Both the position numbers and the translations under genes were made by a program. This document shows, in pieces, positions 1 through 11,086 of a stretch of DNA of 64,000 bases. The stretch covers positions 434,001-498,000 of the forward strand of contig CM040102.1 of NCBI GenBank assembly GCA_022496805.1. The letters are read 5' to 3'. The notes beneath the pieces are model-generated. The model ran no database searches. It was given only the letters and a program-made list of their open reading frames with translations, and had not been told where the DNA came from. Every line of letters begins with the position of its first letter. Position 1 is the stretch's first letter. This stretch comes from Pohlia nutans (Eukaryota; Streptophyta; Bryopsida; Bryales; Mniaceae).

Positions 1-2782
1 CCCCATGCACTTGCGCGAACCCCTTGGCTACTAATCTTGCCTTGTGACGCACAACAATACCCGAAACATCCCTCTTTGTCCGAAACACCCATTTGCAACC
101 AATGGGGTTGCGATCCTTTGGAATGGGAGTTAATTGCCACGTACCGTTAGCAATTAGAGAGTCGTACTCCTCTTGCATGGCGCGCTCCCACTTGACCGCA
201 TCCTCACCTTGCATGGCTTCTCGAATGGTCAATGGACCATCCGATAATGCCACATTCGCATGCTCGTCCTCCACTTGAGGGAAGATGTGGTTCTTCCACC
301 ATTCTCCAGGTGGCTTGCGCGATCTCTCGGGGTACCGCCGCTCGCTTGAAGAAACTTGCTCCTCTTGCGTGCCCTTTGCGCCATTCTTGGCCTTTGAGCT
401 CGATGGCGCTTCAACAACCTCCGTGTCGCCAGCTTCGTCATCACCGTCATCATCACCTACATCAACAACACTAGGAGACTTGGAGGGTGTGTCCACCAAA
501 ACGTCTCCACTACTCCCACTTGGACCAACCTCCAAAGGAGCCTCCATCGTAGACTCCTCACAAAATGTCACATCACGTGACCGAATGATCTTCCTCGTGT
601 CCACCGACATGAGTCTATACGCCTTGGTACCTTCACAATACCCAAGAAACACACATTTCAAGGCCTTAGCCTCGAGTTTCGTCCTCCGTTCGTCGGGAAC
701 CTTCGCATATGCAATGCATCCGAAGATGCGCATGTGTGCAACACATGGTTGCCTCCCACTCCACGCTTGCTCCGGCGTCATGCCTTCAACCGCGCTTGTT
801 GGACACCGATTGCGTGTGTATACCGCATTCACCACCGCTTCCGCCCAAAGGTCCAACTTCAAGTTTTGAGCGTGCAACATGCTCCTCGCCATCTCTACAA
901 TGGTGCGATTTGCGCGCTCCGCAACTCCATTTTGTTGAGGCGTGTACGGGGCCGAAGTTTGGCGTGCGATGCCTTCATTCTTCAAAAGCTCGTCAAATTT
1001 CTTGGACATGTACTCGCCGCCATTGTCCGACCGAAACACCTTGATCTTCAACTCGGATTGGTTCTCCACCAATGTCTTGAACTCCTTGAACTTCTCAAAG
1101 CACTCACTCTTGGCTTTGATAGGGTAGAGCCATATCTTCCTTGAAAAATCATCGATGAAGGTCACAAAGTACTTGCAACCTCCCATCGATGTGGTCTTCA
1201 TGGGGCCACACACATCCGAATGCACGATCTCCAAAACTTTTGTGGCCCGTGTCGCCCCTTCACCCGCAAATGGCAACCGTTGTTGCTTGCCTTCAATGCA
1301 ACCTTCACACGTGAATGTAGAAGCATCCACTTTCAATTGATGAAGATCCATACCGCTTACCATGCCGCGTAGTGTCTTCACACTCTTGATGTTCAAATGG
1401 CCAAGTCGACGATGCCACAACGCCAACTTGTCGTCCTTCAAGTTTGAATGCGCCAACGCCGCCGATTCCTTCGAATGCACCTTGGAGAACTTGATGTGGT
1501 ACAAGCCCTCGTGTTCTTCAATGATGGCCACCTCATCTCGACTCGGTGACAACACATAACACCCCTTATCACTAAACTCAACCCTCAAGTGCTTTGCCAC
1601 TAATTGCCTCACCGATAGTAAATTTGCCGTTAATTTGGGAACGTGGAGGACATCTTGGATAGTGATTGTCTTCACACGACCCCTCACCTCGGTGTCTACA
1701 ACAATTTGGCCCTTGCCAACGGCCTCAAGCACCGTATCATCTCCCAAAATCACTCTCCTTGGATTAATGAGAGCATACGAATGAAAACAAGTTTTATGTG
1801 GTGACATGTGGCTTGTAGCCCCCGAATCAACAATCCAATCACTCGTACTACCATTGCACGATACATTGCTTGCCATGTTTGCATACTCATCACCAACCTC
1901 AATCCAATCACTCATGCTTGCATCACCCTCGATACCATCACTCATGCTTGCATCACCCTCGATGCCATCGCTCATGCTTGCCTCATATCTAGCCGTAAAT
2001 GCGTACTCATCATCGTCACGAGTTTTAGTGTTGTTTGCACTCTCCCCTTTCTCATCCCTCTTGCGTTTGAAGCAAAATTTGGCAATGTGGCCCTTCTTAC
2101 CACAATAGAAGCACACCTTGTCGCTTGAGCTCCCACCGCCTCCATTCTTGAATTGCTTCGCCACGAGTGCCGCTCCATCTTCTCGAGACTCGTTCTCCTT
2201 TCGCCGCGAAAGCTCGTGCAACAACCGTGAGGTCACATAGTCCAATGTGAGCTCCGTAATGGGTCTTGACTCCATCGCCACGATGAGGTACTCGTATGAT
2301 GATGGAAGGCTCTCCAAAAGTGTCATCATGATGTCACCATCCGTAACCGACACGTCGCAACCGTTGAGTTGATCCGCGAGAGCTTTGACCTTGTTGATGT
2401 GCGCCAACATGTCATCTTCTTCGCCCATCTTGATGGTGAAGAACTTGCGCCTCAAAAACAAAATGTTGGCCAATGTTTTCGCTTCGTGAATGTTGCAAAG
2501 CTTGGACCATGCTTCCGCGGGTGTCTTGCACGAACGAATGTGCGCAAGTTGCGAATCCGCGAGGTTGAGTGCCAAAATGGCAAATGCCTTCTTCTCCCTC
2601 CTCGTGTACGCTTGCATGATCCTAGGATCCGTAGAAGAGAAAGGAGGTTCCTCACTACCCTCGACAATCTCCCACAACTCCTTCTCGGCCATCACCATCT
2701 CCATTTTGAATTTCCACAAGTGGAAATTCACCCCATCGAACTTGTCCACGACCTTGGGACCCTCACCCTCAAAAGATGCCAT
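1..2782 (-). CDS. Copia Gag-Pol polyprotein (C-terminally cut by window edge)
   Basis: Single open frame of 927 codons with no stop, starting at ATG 2782 (MASFEGEGPKVVDKFDG), which suits a copia gag start. Domains by residue: gag about 1-210; CCHC zinc knuckle (CFYCGKKGHIAKFC) about 221-238; aspartic protease motif IVDSGATSH about 314-323; integrase HHCC zinc finger about 450-490 (WHRRLGHLN then CEGC); integrase core with D (FIDDFS), D (SDNGGEY) and E (NGVAERANRT) about 543-625; acidic/serine linker; RT beginning about 862 with WQLTPIPKDRNPIGCKWVF. All catalytic residues visible here are present and there is no frameshift, so the element looks young. Between knuckle and protease the protein carries a 10-residue tandem repeat (SMSDGIEGDA). 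Confidence 0.92.
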   Translation of the reverse strand, partial: MASFEGEGPKVVDKFDGVNFHLWKFKMEMVMAEKELWEIVEGSEEPPFSSTDPRIMQAYTRREKKAFAILALNLADSQLAHIRSCKTPAEAWSKLCNIHEAKTLANILFLRRKFFTIKMGEEDDMLAHINKVKALADQLNGCDVSVTDGDIMMTLLESLPSSYEYLIVAMESRPITELTLDYVTSRLLHELSRRKENESREDGAALVAKQFKNGGGGSSSDKVCFYCGKKGHIAKFCFKRKRDEKGESANNTKTRDDDEYAFTARYEASMSDGIEGDASMSDGIEGDASMSDWIEVGDEYANMASNVSCNGSTSDWIVDSGATSHMSPHKTCFHSYALINPRRVILGDDTVLEAVGKGQIVVDTEVRGRVKTITIQDVLHVPKLTANLLSVRQLVAKHLRVEFSDKGCYVLSPSRDEVAIIEEHEGLYHIKFSKVHSKESAALAHSNLKDDKLALWHRRLGHLNIKSVKTLRGMVSGMDLHQLKVDASTFTCEGCIEGKQQRLPFAGEGATRATKVLEIVHSDVCGPMKTTSMGGCKYFVTFIDDFSRKIWLYPIKAKSECFEKFKEFKTLVENQSELKIKVFRSDNGGEYMSKKFDELLKNEGIARQTSAPYTPQQNGVAERANRTIVEMARSMLHAQNLKLDLWAEAVVNAVYTRNRCPTSAVEGMTPEQAWSGRQPCVAHMRIFGCIAYAKVPDERRTKLEAKALKCVFLGYCEGTKAYRLMSVDTRKIIRSRDVTFCEESTMEAPLEVGPSGSSGDVLVDTPSKSPSVVDVGDDDGDDEAGDTEVVEAPSSSKAKNGAKGTQEEQVSSSERRYPERSRKPPGEWWKNHIFPQVEDEHANVALSDGPLTIREAMQGEDAVKWERAMQEEYDSLIANGTWQLTPIPKDRNPIGCKWVFRTKRDVSGIVVRHKARLVAKGFAQVHG

Positions 2783-3587
2783 GATCCTCACTTACGTATG
2801 CCTCCCCACACAAATGAAACCTCAAACTCAAACACACAACTTTGTTTTTGTGATTTTTTGCTTTGATATTGCACCTTTGTGCACCCAATGGGTTTAAAAC
2901 AACCCCAAACACTAGATCAGCACTTTTGTGCTCCACACACGCCTCCCAACACTCAAATGTGAGAACCCTCACCCAAAAATGCAAAGAGGCTCACCAAAAC
3001 CCCTCAAATCACTCAATGGAGCTCAAAACAACTCCAAATGCTTCAATACGACGCCTTAGTGTCCCCAAACACTCAATGCACGTCAATGACACCTTTGTGT
3101 CCTTCAAGAGCACTCACTCAATGCACATGAACTCACACAAGTCCCTCAAAACCCCAATCGCATTGAAATTGCTCAAAACCGCACCTTTGTGCACAAACTA
3201 GCTCCAAATGAAAATTTGAGCACCCCAAGAGCATGAAACACATGCAACACCTCAAAGCAAGTGCCTAATCACTAGGATCAGATGGTAGACCCTCCACGAG
3301 AGTCTTCACACCTCACAAATCACTTGCATTTACTCAAATGCTCACAATTGAACCAAACGAAGTTCCACTCGCAACGAAGAGATAGAAGAAAGAAAAGAAG
3401 GAGATCAAGGGAAGAAATTGACCAAAGAGAGTGCTCCAACATGTAACTTCAGCCCATGCACACCTCCAGGAAACACCAACGCTTCAACAAGCTCCAAAAC
3501 CTCCAACAATGCTCCAAAACCGCCCGTTGCGCACCGACCTCAAAATACTTGCACAAATGCAATCTAATACTCATGAAACACACATGA

Positions 3588-3604
3588 GTGGGCCCATAAC
3601 CTAT
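3588..3604 (-). promoter_or_regulatory. Candidate primer binding site (half-tRNA-iMet type)
   Basis: The minus strand reads ATAGGTTATGGGCCCAC directly after a CA-ending LTR (CTACCTTCA). It is complementary to the anticodon arm of plant initiator tRNA-Met (GGGCCCATAAC), not its 3' end. Internal tRNA-iMet priming is known for Drosophila copia and algal Osser-type elements. No conventional 3'-end tRNA-iMet site was found in the leader. Confidence 0.5.
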
Positions 3605-3859
3605 TGAAGGTAGAGAAGATTGCACAAGGCACACACACAAACACAAGGAATGCGTAGAAAGAGATAATCTTTACTCAAAGGCCTTCCACCTTAAGTAGTG
3701 TACACTAGGAGGTCACCATGGACAAACCATATGGGATAACTCATCACAAGGACACTCTAGAGATCAGCCCATGCCTAACCCCTCCTCCCACACACCATTA
3801 TTTAGCACCCGTACGTCTTTGGCTTCTAGCAATACTATGTTGCATCAATTACCTCAATA

Positions 3860-4241
3860 CCTTTACCAAAGCCTACTGTTCACCTCGAAGATTCTCATTC
3901 TGAGGATCCTGCCTAGAAGCTCGTACGACGCCAGAAGAACTGTAAGTAAGTCGGTTTTTTCACTTGGCACACCATTGTTCATCTTCTTCTCTTTCTTTAC
4001 TAATGCTTATGTATCCTCTTATATTCTTGTTTCCAGAGTTCCACAGGCGAGCCCGATCCGTGTTCTCCTTCCGAGCTTCTTTGGAACCCTTCCAAGGGAA
4101 TTCGAATTGCCATCGTATGCTGCTGAGGTTGCCCATCAGCAAGCGGTTGCAGCTTCACCACCCTCTCATCGCATGCAGAAGTTTGATAGGGGGGTGTTAC
4201 CGGACCAAGACACACGGCCGCCACGAAGGACAAGGAGATAG
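3860..4241 (+). pseudogene. 3' end of methyltransferase-like gene (truncated duplicate)
   Basis: Only the last part of the penultimate exon (to the GTAAGT donor near 3942) and the final exon (after a CAG acceptor near 4036, stop near 4241) are present; the catalytic region is missing because the duplication begins at 3860. The final exon encodes a proline- and basic-rich tail ending TRPPRRTRR. It differs from the right-arm copy by two or three substitutions. Confidence 0.6.
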
Positions 4242-5526
4242 AAGACGGTGGAACTGGCAGTGTTTGGCTTAGATTACGGACCAGGCTTAAGTATAAAAGT
4301 TGTGTACGATAGTGACGAGACACTCTTGGTTTTTGAGACTTATGAGCATTTAGTTATGCTCTGGTTTTGATGTACCAAGAAGTCATTCCTTGCTTATTCC
4401 ATGTTAAACCTGGATTCCATGGTTGAAAGTTTATGTAATACATGGGTTCAATTCCTCTGTTTAACATAGTTCTGTGGACTTAGTCTTTATACTGTATACG
4501 TGTGTTATTACATCCTTGGAATAAACATACGCTCTTACATTCTCTGTCTCTACGGTTCTGTCTTCACTACTCATTGTCACCTCAATGCTATCTAACTTGG
4601 GAGGCTGGGAAAACATGTTCTTCCCTGCTTAACTAACACTAACACAAGTACTTAGATAGACCGGCTATACTCTGACTATTCCTCGTACCAAGTTGTCATT
4701 GCTCTGAGCTCCGTCTTCAGGCATAACCTCACTTATACTCTGTCTTTCTGTCTTCAAAACACTCGTTATCCAAGGACTCCAAGGACGTCTAGGAACTGAG
4801 CGTTACTGAGTTTAGTTACTCACAGACTATCTCAGGTATCACACGACTTTCTCTGACTTTGTCTAACTCGCAAGGAGTCCAAGTACGCCAAGGAAGTCCA
4901 AGACTGTATACCATCGGCAATCCAGCGTATAAGTTGTATACATTATTGTATACTCTCTTGGGGAACCTAGGTACGTCTTGGAAGTTGGGGCACACACATC
5001 TTAAACTAATCACTGACTAACTCAACTTGACTTCTTAACTTCTGCCTTTGCTCCTTGTCTTCTTTGATTAGGCAGCCCTGCTGGCCTAAGACTAGTCTCA
5101 GTCATCTCCATACAATTACCCAGACTAACAGGGGGTATACCGATTTATGGATATAGAGGCTAAACAAGGCGAGGATAGTGATGTTGACAGGAGTCCTAGC
5201 CCTTGATTAGGCCTCTTCATTGTGGAGACTTGAGCTCTTTATGTTTTGGTTTGATTTGGATTTTATATGAAGTTTTTTGTGTTAATTTATTTACATCGGT
5301 GTTCACAAGAGTCCTTATTTTATTCGCACTTTTCTTGATTTTTGTAAGTAATACCGTGGAAAATCATTGAAAATCCATTAATTTGTTTTGAACTAGGATT
5401 TTGAAAATTCTACCCATTTCCACGGATTTGGGGTCCTTTTCTTTAAAAATAACCCTAAAAATAACCCAATGTCCACGGTCATAGGTATTTTTCCTACTAA
5501 AAATGATTTAAAAAAATGAAAATCTG

Positions 5527-5576
5527 CGCTCTCCAAACTCTGCTCTCCGATCTGCGCTCACACTACTAAGTTTTCC
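5527..5576. repeat. MULE TIR with degenerate GAGAGCG heptamers
   Basis: Reading inward from 5576 on the minus strand the end is GGAAAACTTAGTAGTGTGAG, followed by GCGCAGATCGGAGAGCAGAG and further GAGAGCG-like units, then AT-rich DNA. It pairs with the TIR at 59270-59331 and with its own duplicate at 47173-47222. Confidence 0.75.
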
Positions 5577-6545
5577 GCGCGTAATCTACTGCTACAAGTG
5601 CGGAGGACCAGGACATTACGCCAACAGCTGCCCACTGCCGTCTTCACAACAGGGCGAGATGTTACAGCTACCTTGCCAGAACTGTGGGAAGTACGGGCAC
5701 ACTGCGACTCAGTGTCCGGAACCACCTCAACCGCGAGTGCTGTTCAAAACTGTGGAAGTTCCACCCCGAGAACAGACCGGACTCAACTACGGCCACACGT
5801 CCGGAGTGGAAAATCCGGAAAAATGACATGGTGAGGTGGGGCTACCGGGAAGGGAGGACATTGCGGTGAATAAAGTGGCGACCCGTAGTTCCACCAAAGA
5901 AAAGGTCAGTGCTAGCTCTAGACGTAGAAAGAAGAATAGCCGGGGTAGCCGGAAATCTAGAAAGGAACCGGATTCGGAGAGTGACTCACCTGTCACTGTC
6001 CGAGTTCCTGTAGATGCTGCACCCACAGTAGAGCTAGAAAAAGGGGTAGAACCAAGTAGAATAGATAGAGATATTAGCCAAAAAGTCAGGCAGCAATTAG
6101 TGGATCCGGGTGACACCCCGAGTCTGCGGAAAGTCCGGTTTGATGATCAACCGGTTATTTTCCAACCGGATCCCAAAATCCGGGTAGATGAGTACGATAT
6201 TTTGCAGGACATTAAGGACCAGAGAGCCAACGTGACCATTGGTCAACTTTTGCATGATAATGTCAACTACCAAAAGGTGATCCGGGAAGCCTGGATCCAG
6301 CGACGGAAAAAGAGGTACAAGCTTCCGGGGGTAGCGGTGAATTTCGCAAAGGTGGAAGACTATGGTGCACCGGAAATTACGGTGGAGATAGACGGTTGTA
6401 GCATTCACCGTATTCCGGTTGATGGAGGATCGGGGGTGAACCTCATGCTGGAAGATACGGCTTTTGATTTAGGATACACCTCCCTGGAAGACACGAAAAT
6501 GGTACTCCGGATGGCAGACCAATCTCGAGTAGTTCCGGTGGGACT
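5577..6545 (+). pseudogene. Gypsy Gag zinc knuckles plus protease (left copy)
   Basis: Two CCHC knuckles (CYKCGGPGHYANSC and CQNCGKYGHTATQC) are followed, after an in-frame TGA at 5824-5826, by an acidic and basic linker and a retroviral-type aspartic protease whose active site reads PVDGGSGVNLM at about 6416-6448. Reading stops being gypsy at 6545, where a solo LTR is inserted; the frame then runs a short way into the LTR to a stop at 6672. The upstream gag is missing because a MULE once entered at GCGCGTAATC and the left copy is cut within that MULE. The TGA may be a gag/pol boundary or a CGA-to-TGA change. Confidence 0.85.
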
Positions 6546-7530
6546 TGTCGTAGCACGTGATATCGGATATTCCCCTAGAGCGCACTTTTTTGTATTAAAA
6601 ATGCTCGTAGAGGTGATTTCCGGGTTATCGTTCCGCGGAGACTCTGTGAAGTGGGAAGTTTCCGGGGACTGATCCGGATTGGTGACTACTCTCCTCCAGT
6701 CACCAATTAACTCCCTTCTCCTCTACTCAAACCGGATCTTCCCTACTAACTAATACGATTATGGATAGATCCGGTATCTGTCTGGGTTGGGAGTTTAACC
6801 AACCCTACTCCACCCGGTCTATCCTAACCTTTTAATCCGGTTTCCCTTTAACCTCTGTTTTCCCTCAGAGGGTTCTCCATTTGCATTTTTAAGGATGCTG
6901 GATTTAAAGCTACACCCTCCCCTATTGATTTCCGTGACAGGGGTTTCACAACTTCCGGGTTATCCAAACTCACTTCCTACTCCGGGTACTTTCCGTATTG
7001 CCCTTCAACTGTGGGTTTATCCCAAACCCCCAGCCGGTCACACAAGAGCAACCCGGTTTTCCCCTTAAAAATACTACAACGACTTGCTAACCGGGGTGGA
7101 CAGCATCTAGGGTGTCCGGAAGAGATGGAATTCCTCACGACCCGTTTTACTCTGGCTTCCCCGTACCCTGCAATTACAAGATCTACCCAGATGCTGGCAC
7201 CTCTACCAGACTACCCGTCCAGGAGTTCTGAGAGAACCGGAGTACCCCCTCCTGCTCACTCAGCCACTAATCCAGAGTATTTCCTGCAACCAGTCCCGGA
7301 AGACCCTACATTCAAACGCTCCTAATTCTCCCAAATCTTCTACCCGGACTCTGAACTGACTCTTACACCAGAACCCGGCTAATCCACCCGGTTACCAAAG
7401 GACTAATTAAGACACTGTTCCGGGCAATACCACAAGCAAACACACATGTGCACACACACACACACAGAGTTGGTGGAAAGAACATGTGTCTCTATTCATT
7501 TACACGGAACAATAGTACACAAAAAGACAC

Positions 7531-7553
7531 CCAAGAATGACAAGCATTCCTGG
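7531..7553 (-). other. Conserved LTR hairpin (type A, left)
   Basis: On the element strand: 9-nt arm CCAGGAATG, loop CTTGT, 9-nt arm CATTCTTGG. Its equivalents in the other LTRs keep pairing although bases differ. Confidence 0.6.
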
Positions 7554-7751
7554 ATAAAAAGCCGCCCCAAACGCCCAGATCCGGGAATTCCGTAGATCCT
7601 ACATTCCCGGGATCCGGAAATCCGGGGAGCTTCCTCCACGGCTTAGTTCCTATCCTAAGCCGCCATTAGCATTAAAGTCCTAAAAAGCCTATACACAAAA
7701 AGTCTTCTACTCTACCTACTCAAAAGGTCCTACTCTACACGACCAGATCCA

Positions 7752-10700
7752 CTAAATCCGGACCACTAATCCTGGACTCCCGGCAGTCCCGGGCAGCGGC
7801 TCATCCTCCATTGGCTGCCCCTCCTGGACTTCCGGGCTGTCTACCATGATGGGATCCGTGGGCCGAGCTCCTCGTAGTTCGTGCCCGGTCGGCTGCTCCA
7901 CCTGTCGTCCTCCGGTTGGCTCGCCTACTTGCGTACCTCCCGACTGGCTACCCGGGTGACCTCCTGGCCCACCCGGTTGCCTTTCCACCCTGTTCGACTG
8001 AACGCCCATCGCCTCCATTTCTTCCAAGAGGTTCCGGACTTCCACAGGGCTCACTCCGGCCGGTCGGACCATGTGGATTGGCTCCACATCCAACCTTACC
8101 CGGGAGGTGTGCTCCTGCGTTGAGCTCCCCTTCTGCATCAACCGGTCGATTTCACCCTCCTGAGGAGCATCTGCAGACACATTGAACATCCCCTGCAGTC
8201 CCTCCCCGGACCCTACTTTATCGCCCCGGTTGGCTGTCTCCTCCTGGCCCGGTTCTTCATCGGAGAAGCTCCCCCTCATGTGCTCCGCCAGTTCCTGGAA
8301 CTCCATCAGGTAGGCCTCCACCTTCTCCGAATACTCCCGGACCACGTTCTTCATTCGGGCTGCTCCTTCCAATCCCGGCAGACCTACTTTCTTGTCATAC
8401 AGCCGGGCTTTCATCTGTGCCTCCCCATCCGGGTGGAACAACCCCGACAGTTTGGTGATGCACTGCTGACTTGTTTTCCCTATCCTCCGGATGGTCTCCT
8501 CCTGTTCCCGGATCTGCAACTCGTTCTTCTGCACTTGGGCCTCCATTCTCTTGATGTACGCCACCTTCCGTTGCAGCTCCTCCTTCAAACCCTTCAAGAG
8601 AGCAACGGATTCGCCCTCATCCTCCTGGAGACTTTGTAGTTGTCCGGCCAACTTGCTCTCCTTCTCCCTGCTCCGGATCAGCTTCCTCTGGAGCTTCCGG
8701 ATCCGTGCCGGATACTCCAGAGCGTCCTCTGTTCGGAGGAGAGTTCCTGTCTCCCGGAGTGCGGCGAACATGGGAGTGTACTGCTCCGTCACCATGTCCA
8801 AGGCAATCCGGGTCTGCAGGATTATGTGCTCCGCCCGAAGTGGGGCCTCCCCTTCCTTCTGTACACCTCCGGGTGGACCTTCCTCCTGTACCGGTTCCTC
8901 CTCCAACGGTGGTTCCTGCCTCCGGTCGTCCTCTTCTCCTGTTTCCTCCCCTTCGTCCCCTGCTTCCTTGGGACGCTTGTTGAGCGGGGTTGTCTTCTTC
9001 CGGACGGGTCCTTTGTCCTTCCTAGGGGTGGTCTCTGGACCCTCCGGCTCCTCCTCTTCAATGAGGACCAACTTCCTCTTCAGGCCCGGAAACCGCACTT
9101 GAGACGTACCTGCCTCCTCCTCTGGTTGCTTCCCCTTCCTCAATCGTTCCTGTGGATCTTCCGGGGCAGGGTCTTCATCCATGAATCTGGAATCTGCTTC
9201 CGGTCGTTCCTGTGGCGGTGCTGGAGTGGGTCCTGTCTCCTTCTCTGGCCCGGACTCCACCACCGGGGTCACCTGAGGTTGCTCTTGGGTGGAACTTCCT
9301 CCCTGATTCCTCACCGTCTTCTTCCGGATCAGTTTCGGCTGCGGAGAATCCTCCTCTTCTTCCGGATCCTCCCTCCTCTTCGTTCTCAGCTCCCGCTGCA
9401 ACCTTGCCTCCCCCGGTTAGTCTGTCTCCGGGTCCCTCCTCCTCTGCTGCTCATCTTGACGCAGCCGGGTGTCACCCTGTTGGCCCCTCTCGGGCCGGTC
9501 TTCTCTCCTCTTCGTCCTCTGCTCCGAGTCAGCGCTGGCCCTTCCCGGTTGACTCCTCTCCGGGCGGTGTTCCTTGTCCTTCCTGCGCTCCTCTCCCCGG
9601 CTCCTACTCATGTCCGGTTGGGAGGTGGGTGGAGCCATTCTCCTTTCACCCGGTCGTGACGACGACCCGGGTCTGCTGGTCCCTGTTCCTCCACCCGGAA
9701 TAGCTACCCTCCTCTTGGTCGGACTCTTCAGCCCCGGGATGGGCGTTTCCTCCAACCTCTTCCGTTCCTCCTCCGTGAGACACCCATGTCTCTCGTACAG
9801 GTGGTGGAGAAATGGGGCCAACGGACACCCCTTCTTACTGTCCAGGTTCACTGCCCACTTCTGCGTATTCCGGTGTAGTAGGATCGCCCAGTTGATCCTC
9901 CTCCCCCGGAGCAGAGCGGAGTAGATGCCCCGGGCCAGCGTTACGGTGAGGGTGGTGGGCTTCTCCGGATTGAGGATGGGCACCACATATTGGAGCAACC
10001 GTTGCTCCCGGGGTATAATGCAGTCCGCCACCTTGAACCCGTCGTGTCCCGAAATGTGGGTGAATCGCGCCTTCACCCAATCCGAGTCGCCCTTGCCTCC
10101 CGGTTCCAGATCTACACTCGTGTCCGGGAAGCCGTATAACTCCCTCCACATCTCCTGGGTCCAGCTTCCATACTTCGCCCGGATGGTCGTCCGGAAGGCG
10201 CTCAACATAGACCCGCCCTCAATTTCCTCCAGCATCCGGGAATCCTGCACATCCCACACTCTCCCAAAGAGCCCCGCGCACCCCATCTTCTCGAGGTCCT
10301 TCATCAACTCGTCCAAGTCCCCCTCGTGCGGCGGGATGTCCGGACAGATGCGCTTCTCCGTAATCTTCGTTCCGGCTCCCCTCCGCGCCATGGCTGCAGA
10401 CTCCGGACGCGCTTCCTTACTCCCCTGAGAATGGCGCAGCTCCTTCTCCGGTAAACTGCTCTCCTCGCGCTCCGGACGCTTCCCTTTTCGCCTCCGTAGT
10501 GTGCGCCTGACCTCCCGGAGTCCCCGCGCCTCTCTTCCCGGCTGCGCACCTACTCCTCTCCGTAAATTCCGCCGGAAATGGCGGCTCTCGCTGTCCGGGT
10601 GCTCGCCTCTCCCAAATTCTAACCTTGCGCTATTGTTTCTCCCTGAGCGCTCAATTTCCCTCACTCCCGGGTGCTCCAAATCCTCACACACCGGCCGCTC

Positions 10701-11012
10701 ACTGCTCTTTCTCTTCGGGTGCGGAATGGAAACCCTAACGCTCTCCGGAGGTGCAAAAGCGGGTGTGCACGGAGGGCTGGAGGAACCGGGAAGGAATGAA
10801 CAGTGAGCCGCCCAGTTTAAGGCGGCCCAGTTCATCTCCAGGATCGTGGCCGGGCCCGGCAGAGGCCCGTTCCCCGACCCTCGGTTGTCCATCCGGTCGC
10901 CTGTCCGGTCCGCCGCCATTCTCAGATTCCGTAACAAACACTTAAGACGCGCGTGAGAGCACCACTCTCTCCAAATAAATAAAGAGGTCACTAGGAACGC
11001 CATTTCTTCCAT
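7752..11012 (-). pseudogene. LTR-encoded protein, type A (one internal stop)
   Basis: A frame of 1,086 codons on the sense strand of the LTR, broken once by a TAA (about 9417-9419), giving pieces of 531 and 549 residues in the same frame. The N-terminal half is basic and contains a globular block (about residues 220-420) with WRELYGFPDTS, LNPEKPTT and KKGCPLAPFLHHLYERHGCL that aligns with the LTR-B protein. The C-terminal half is highly charged, then coiled-coil-like with FHPDGEAQMKARLYDKK, again shared with LTR-B. No nuclease, polymerase or envelope signature is visible, and I see no hydrophobic transmembrane segment. Function unknown; resemblance to 'putative plant transposon protein' domains is possible but weak. 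Confidence 0.6.
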
Positions 11013-11086
11013 TTATGGCGGATGGGTTTACCTTTTACTGCCCTACAAACCCTAACTGCCCGTTTTTGAATAAACTAGGTTTGACA

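Larger units (their letters stand above)
1..3859 (-). mobile_element. Ty1/copia LTR retrotransposon, 5' part (continues past the left edge)
   Basis: Minus-strand element with a short 5' LTR at about 3605-3859, a candidate primer binding site at 3588-3604, an untranslated leader (about 2783-3587) and a gag-pol frame from 2782 to the edge. The order gag, protease, integrase, reverse transcriptase identifies copia (gypsy has integrase last). The rest of RT, RNase H and the 3' LTR lie outside the window, so LTR identity and TSD cannot be tested. The right border at 3859/3860 coincides with the start of the 7.2-kb inverted duplication; I see no TG..CA end or TSD there, so it is a rearrangement joint or an imperfectly defined LTR start. 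Confidence 0.85.
3860..5576 (+). mobile_element. Truncated end of MULE-2 (duplicated copy)
   Basis: Reverse-complement duplicate of 47173-48889. The outer TIR (ending at 5576) abuts the 10-bp target sequence GCGCGTAATC (5577-5586). The inner end is cut at 3860 within an exon of the methyltransferase-like gene. Sequence 4242-5526 has no recognisable gene; it is subterminal transposon DNA with AT-rich stretches and the phrase CCACGGTCATAGG, also found next to the TIR of MULE-1. Confidence 0.85.
3860..11086. repeat. Left arm of a 7.2-kb inverted duplication
   Basis: Every feature here reappears in reverse complement at 41663-48889, with paired coordinates summing to 52,749 throughout, so there is no insertion or deletion between arms. 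About ten substitutions were noticed (for example near 4069, 4170, 5691, 10816 and 11073). The arm holds, in order: the end of a MULE with the 3' end of its methyltransferase-like gene, the MULE TIR, gypsy zinc knuckles and protease, and a complete solo LTR. It ends exactly at the LTR terminus on one side and inside an exon on the other. Confidence 0.97.
6546..11086 (-). mobile_element. Solo LTR (type A, 4,541 bp) inserted in gypsy protease
   Basis: Ends are TGTCGTAGCACG at 6546 and GGTTTGACA at 11086 (TGTCAAACC on the element strand), flanked by the 5-bp TSD GGACT at 6541-6545 and 11087-11091. No gag, pol or second LTR lies inside, so it is a solo LTR. Removing it and one TSD rejoins the protease frame (VPVGL then LSQVPS). 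It belongs to the same family as the gypsy's own LTRs but to a diverged subtype, and carries a long ORF on its sense strand. Outside the ORF (6673-7751) it has a (GT)n tract near 7447-7467 and a conserved hairpin at 7531-7553. Confidence 0.92.

Noticed and set aside
3605..3859. Copia element inserted cleanly at 3860 into the MULE
   Set aside because: No TG..CA terminus at 3859 and no 5-bp TSD with the right-arm sequence; the site fits a rearrangement breakpoint.
8640..9659. Long antisense ORFs (up to 339 codons) in the type A LTR as antisense or envelope-like genes
   Set aside because: They are the complement of GC-rich, charged coding sequence, are Leu/Ser/Pro-rich, and have no counterpart in the type B LTR.
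6546..11086. Inserted 4.5-kb segment as a non-LTR DNA transposon with TIRs GTCAAAC/GTCGTAG
   Set aside because: Ends are TG..CA with 5-bp TSDs, and the same sequence stands in true 5' and 3' LTR positions next to PBS and polypurine tract, so it is a solo LTR.
3860..11086. Inverted arms as a pure assembly artefact
   Set aside because: The arms differ by about ten substitutions and each has one biologically consistent outer junction; an artefact is not excluded but would not create these differences. Long reads would settle it.
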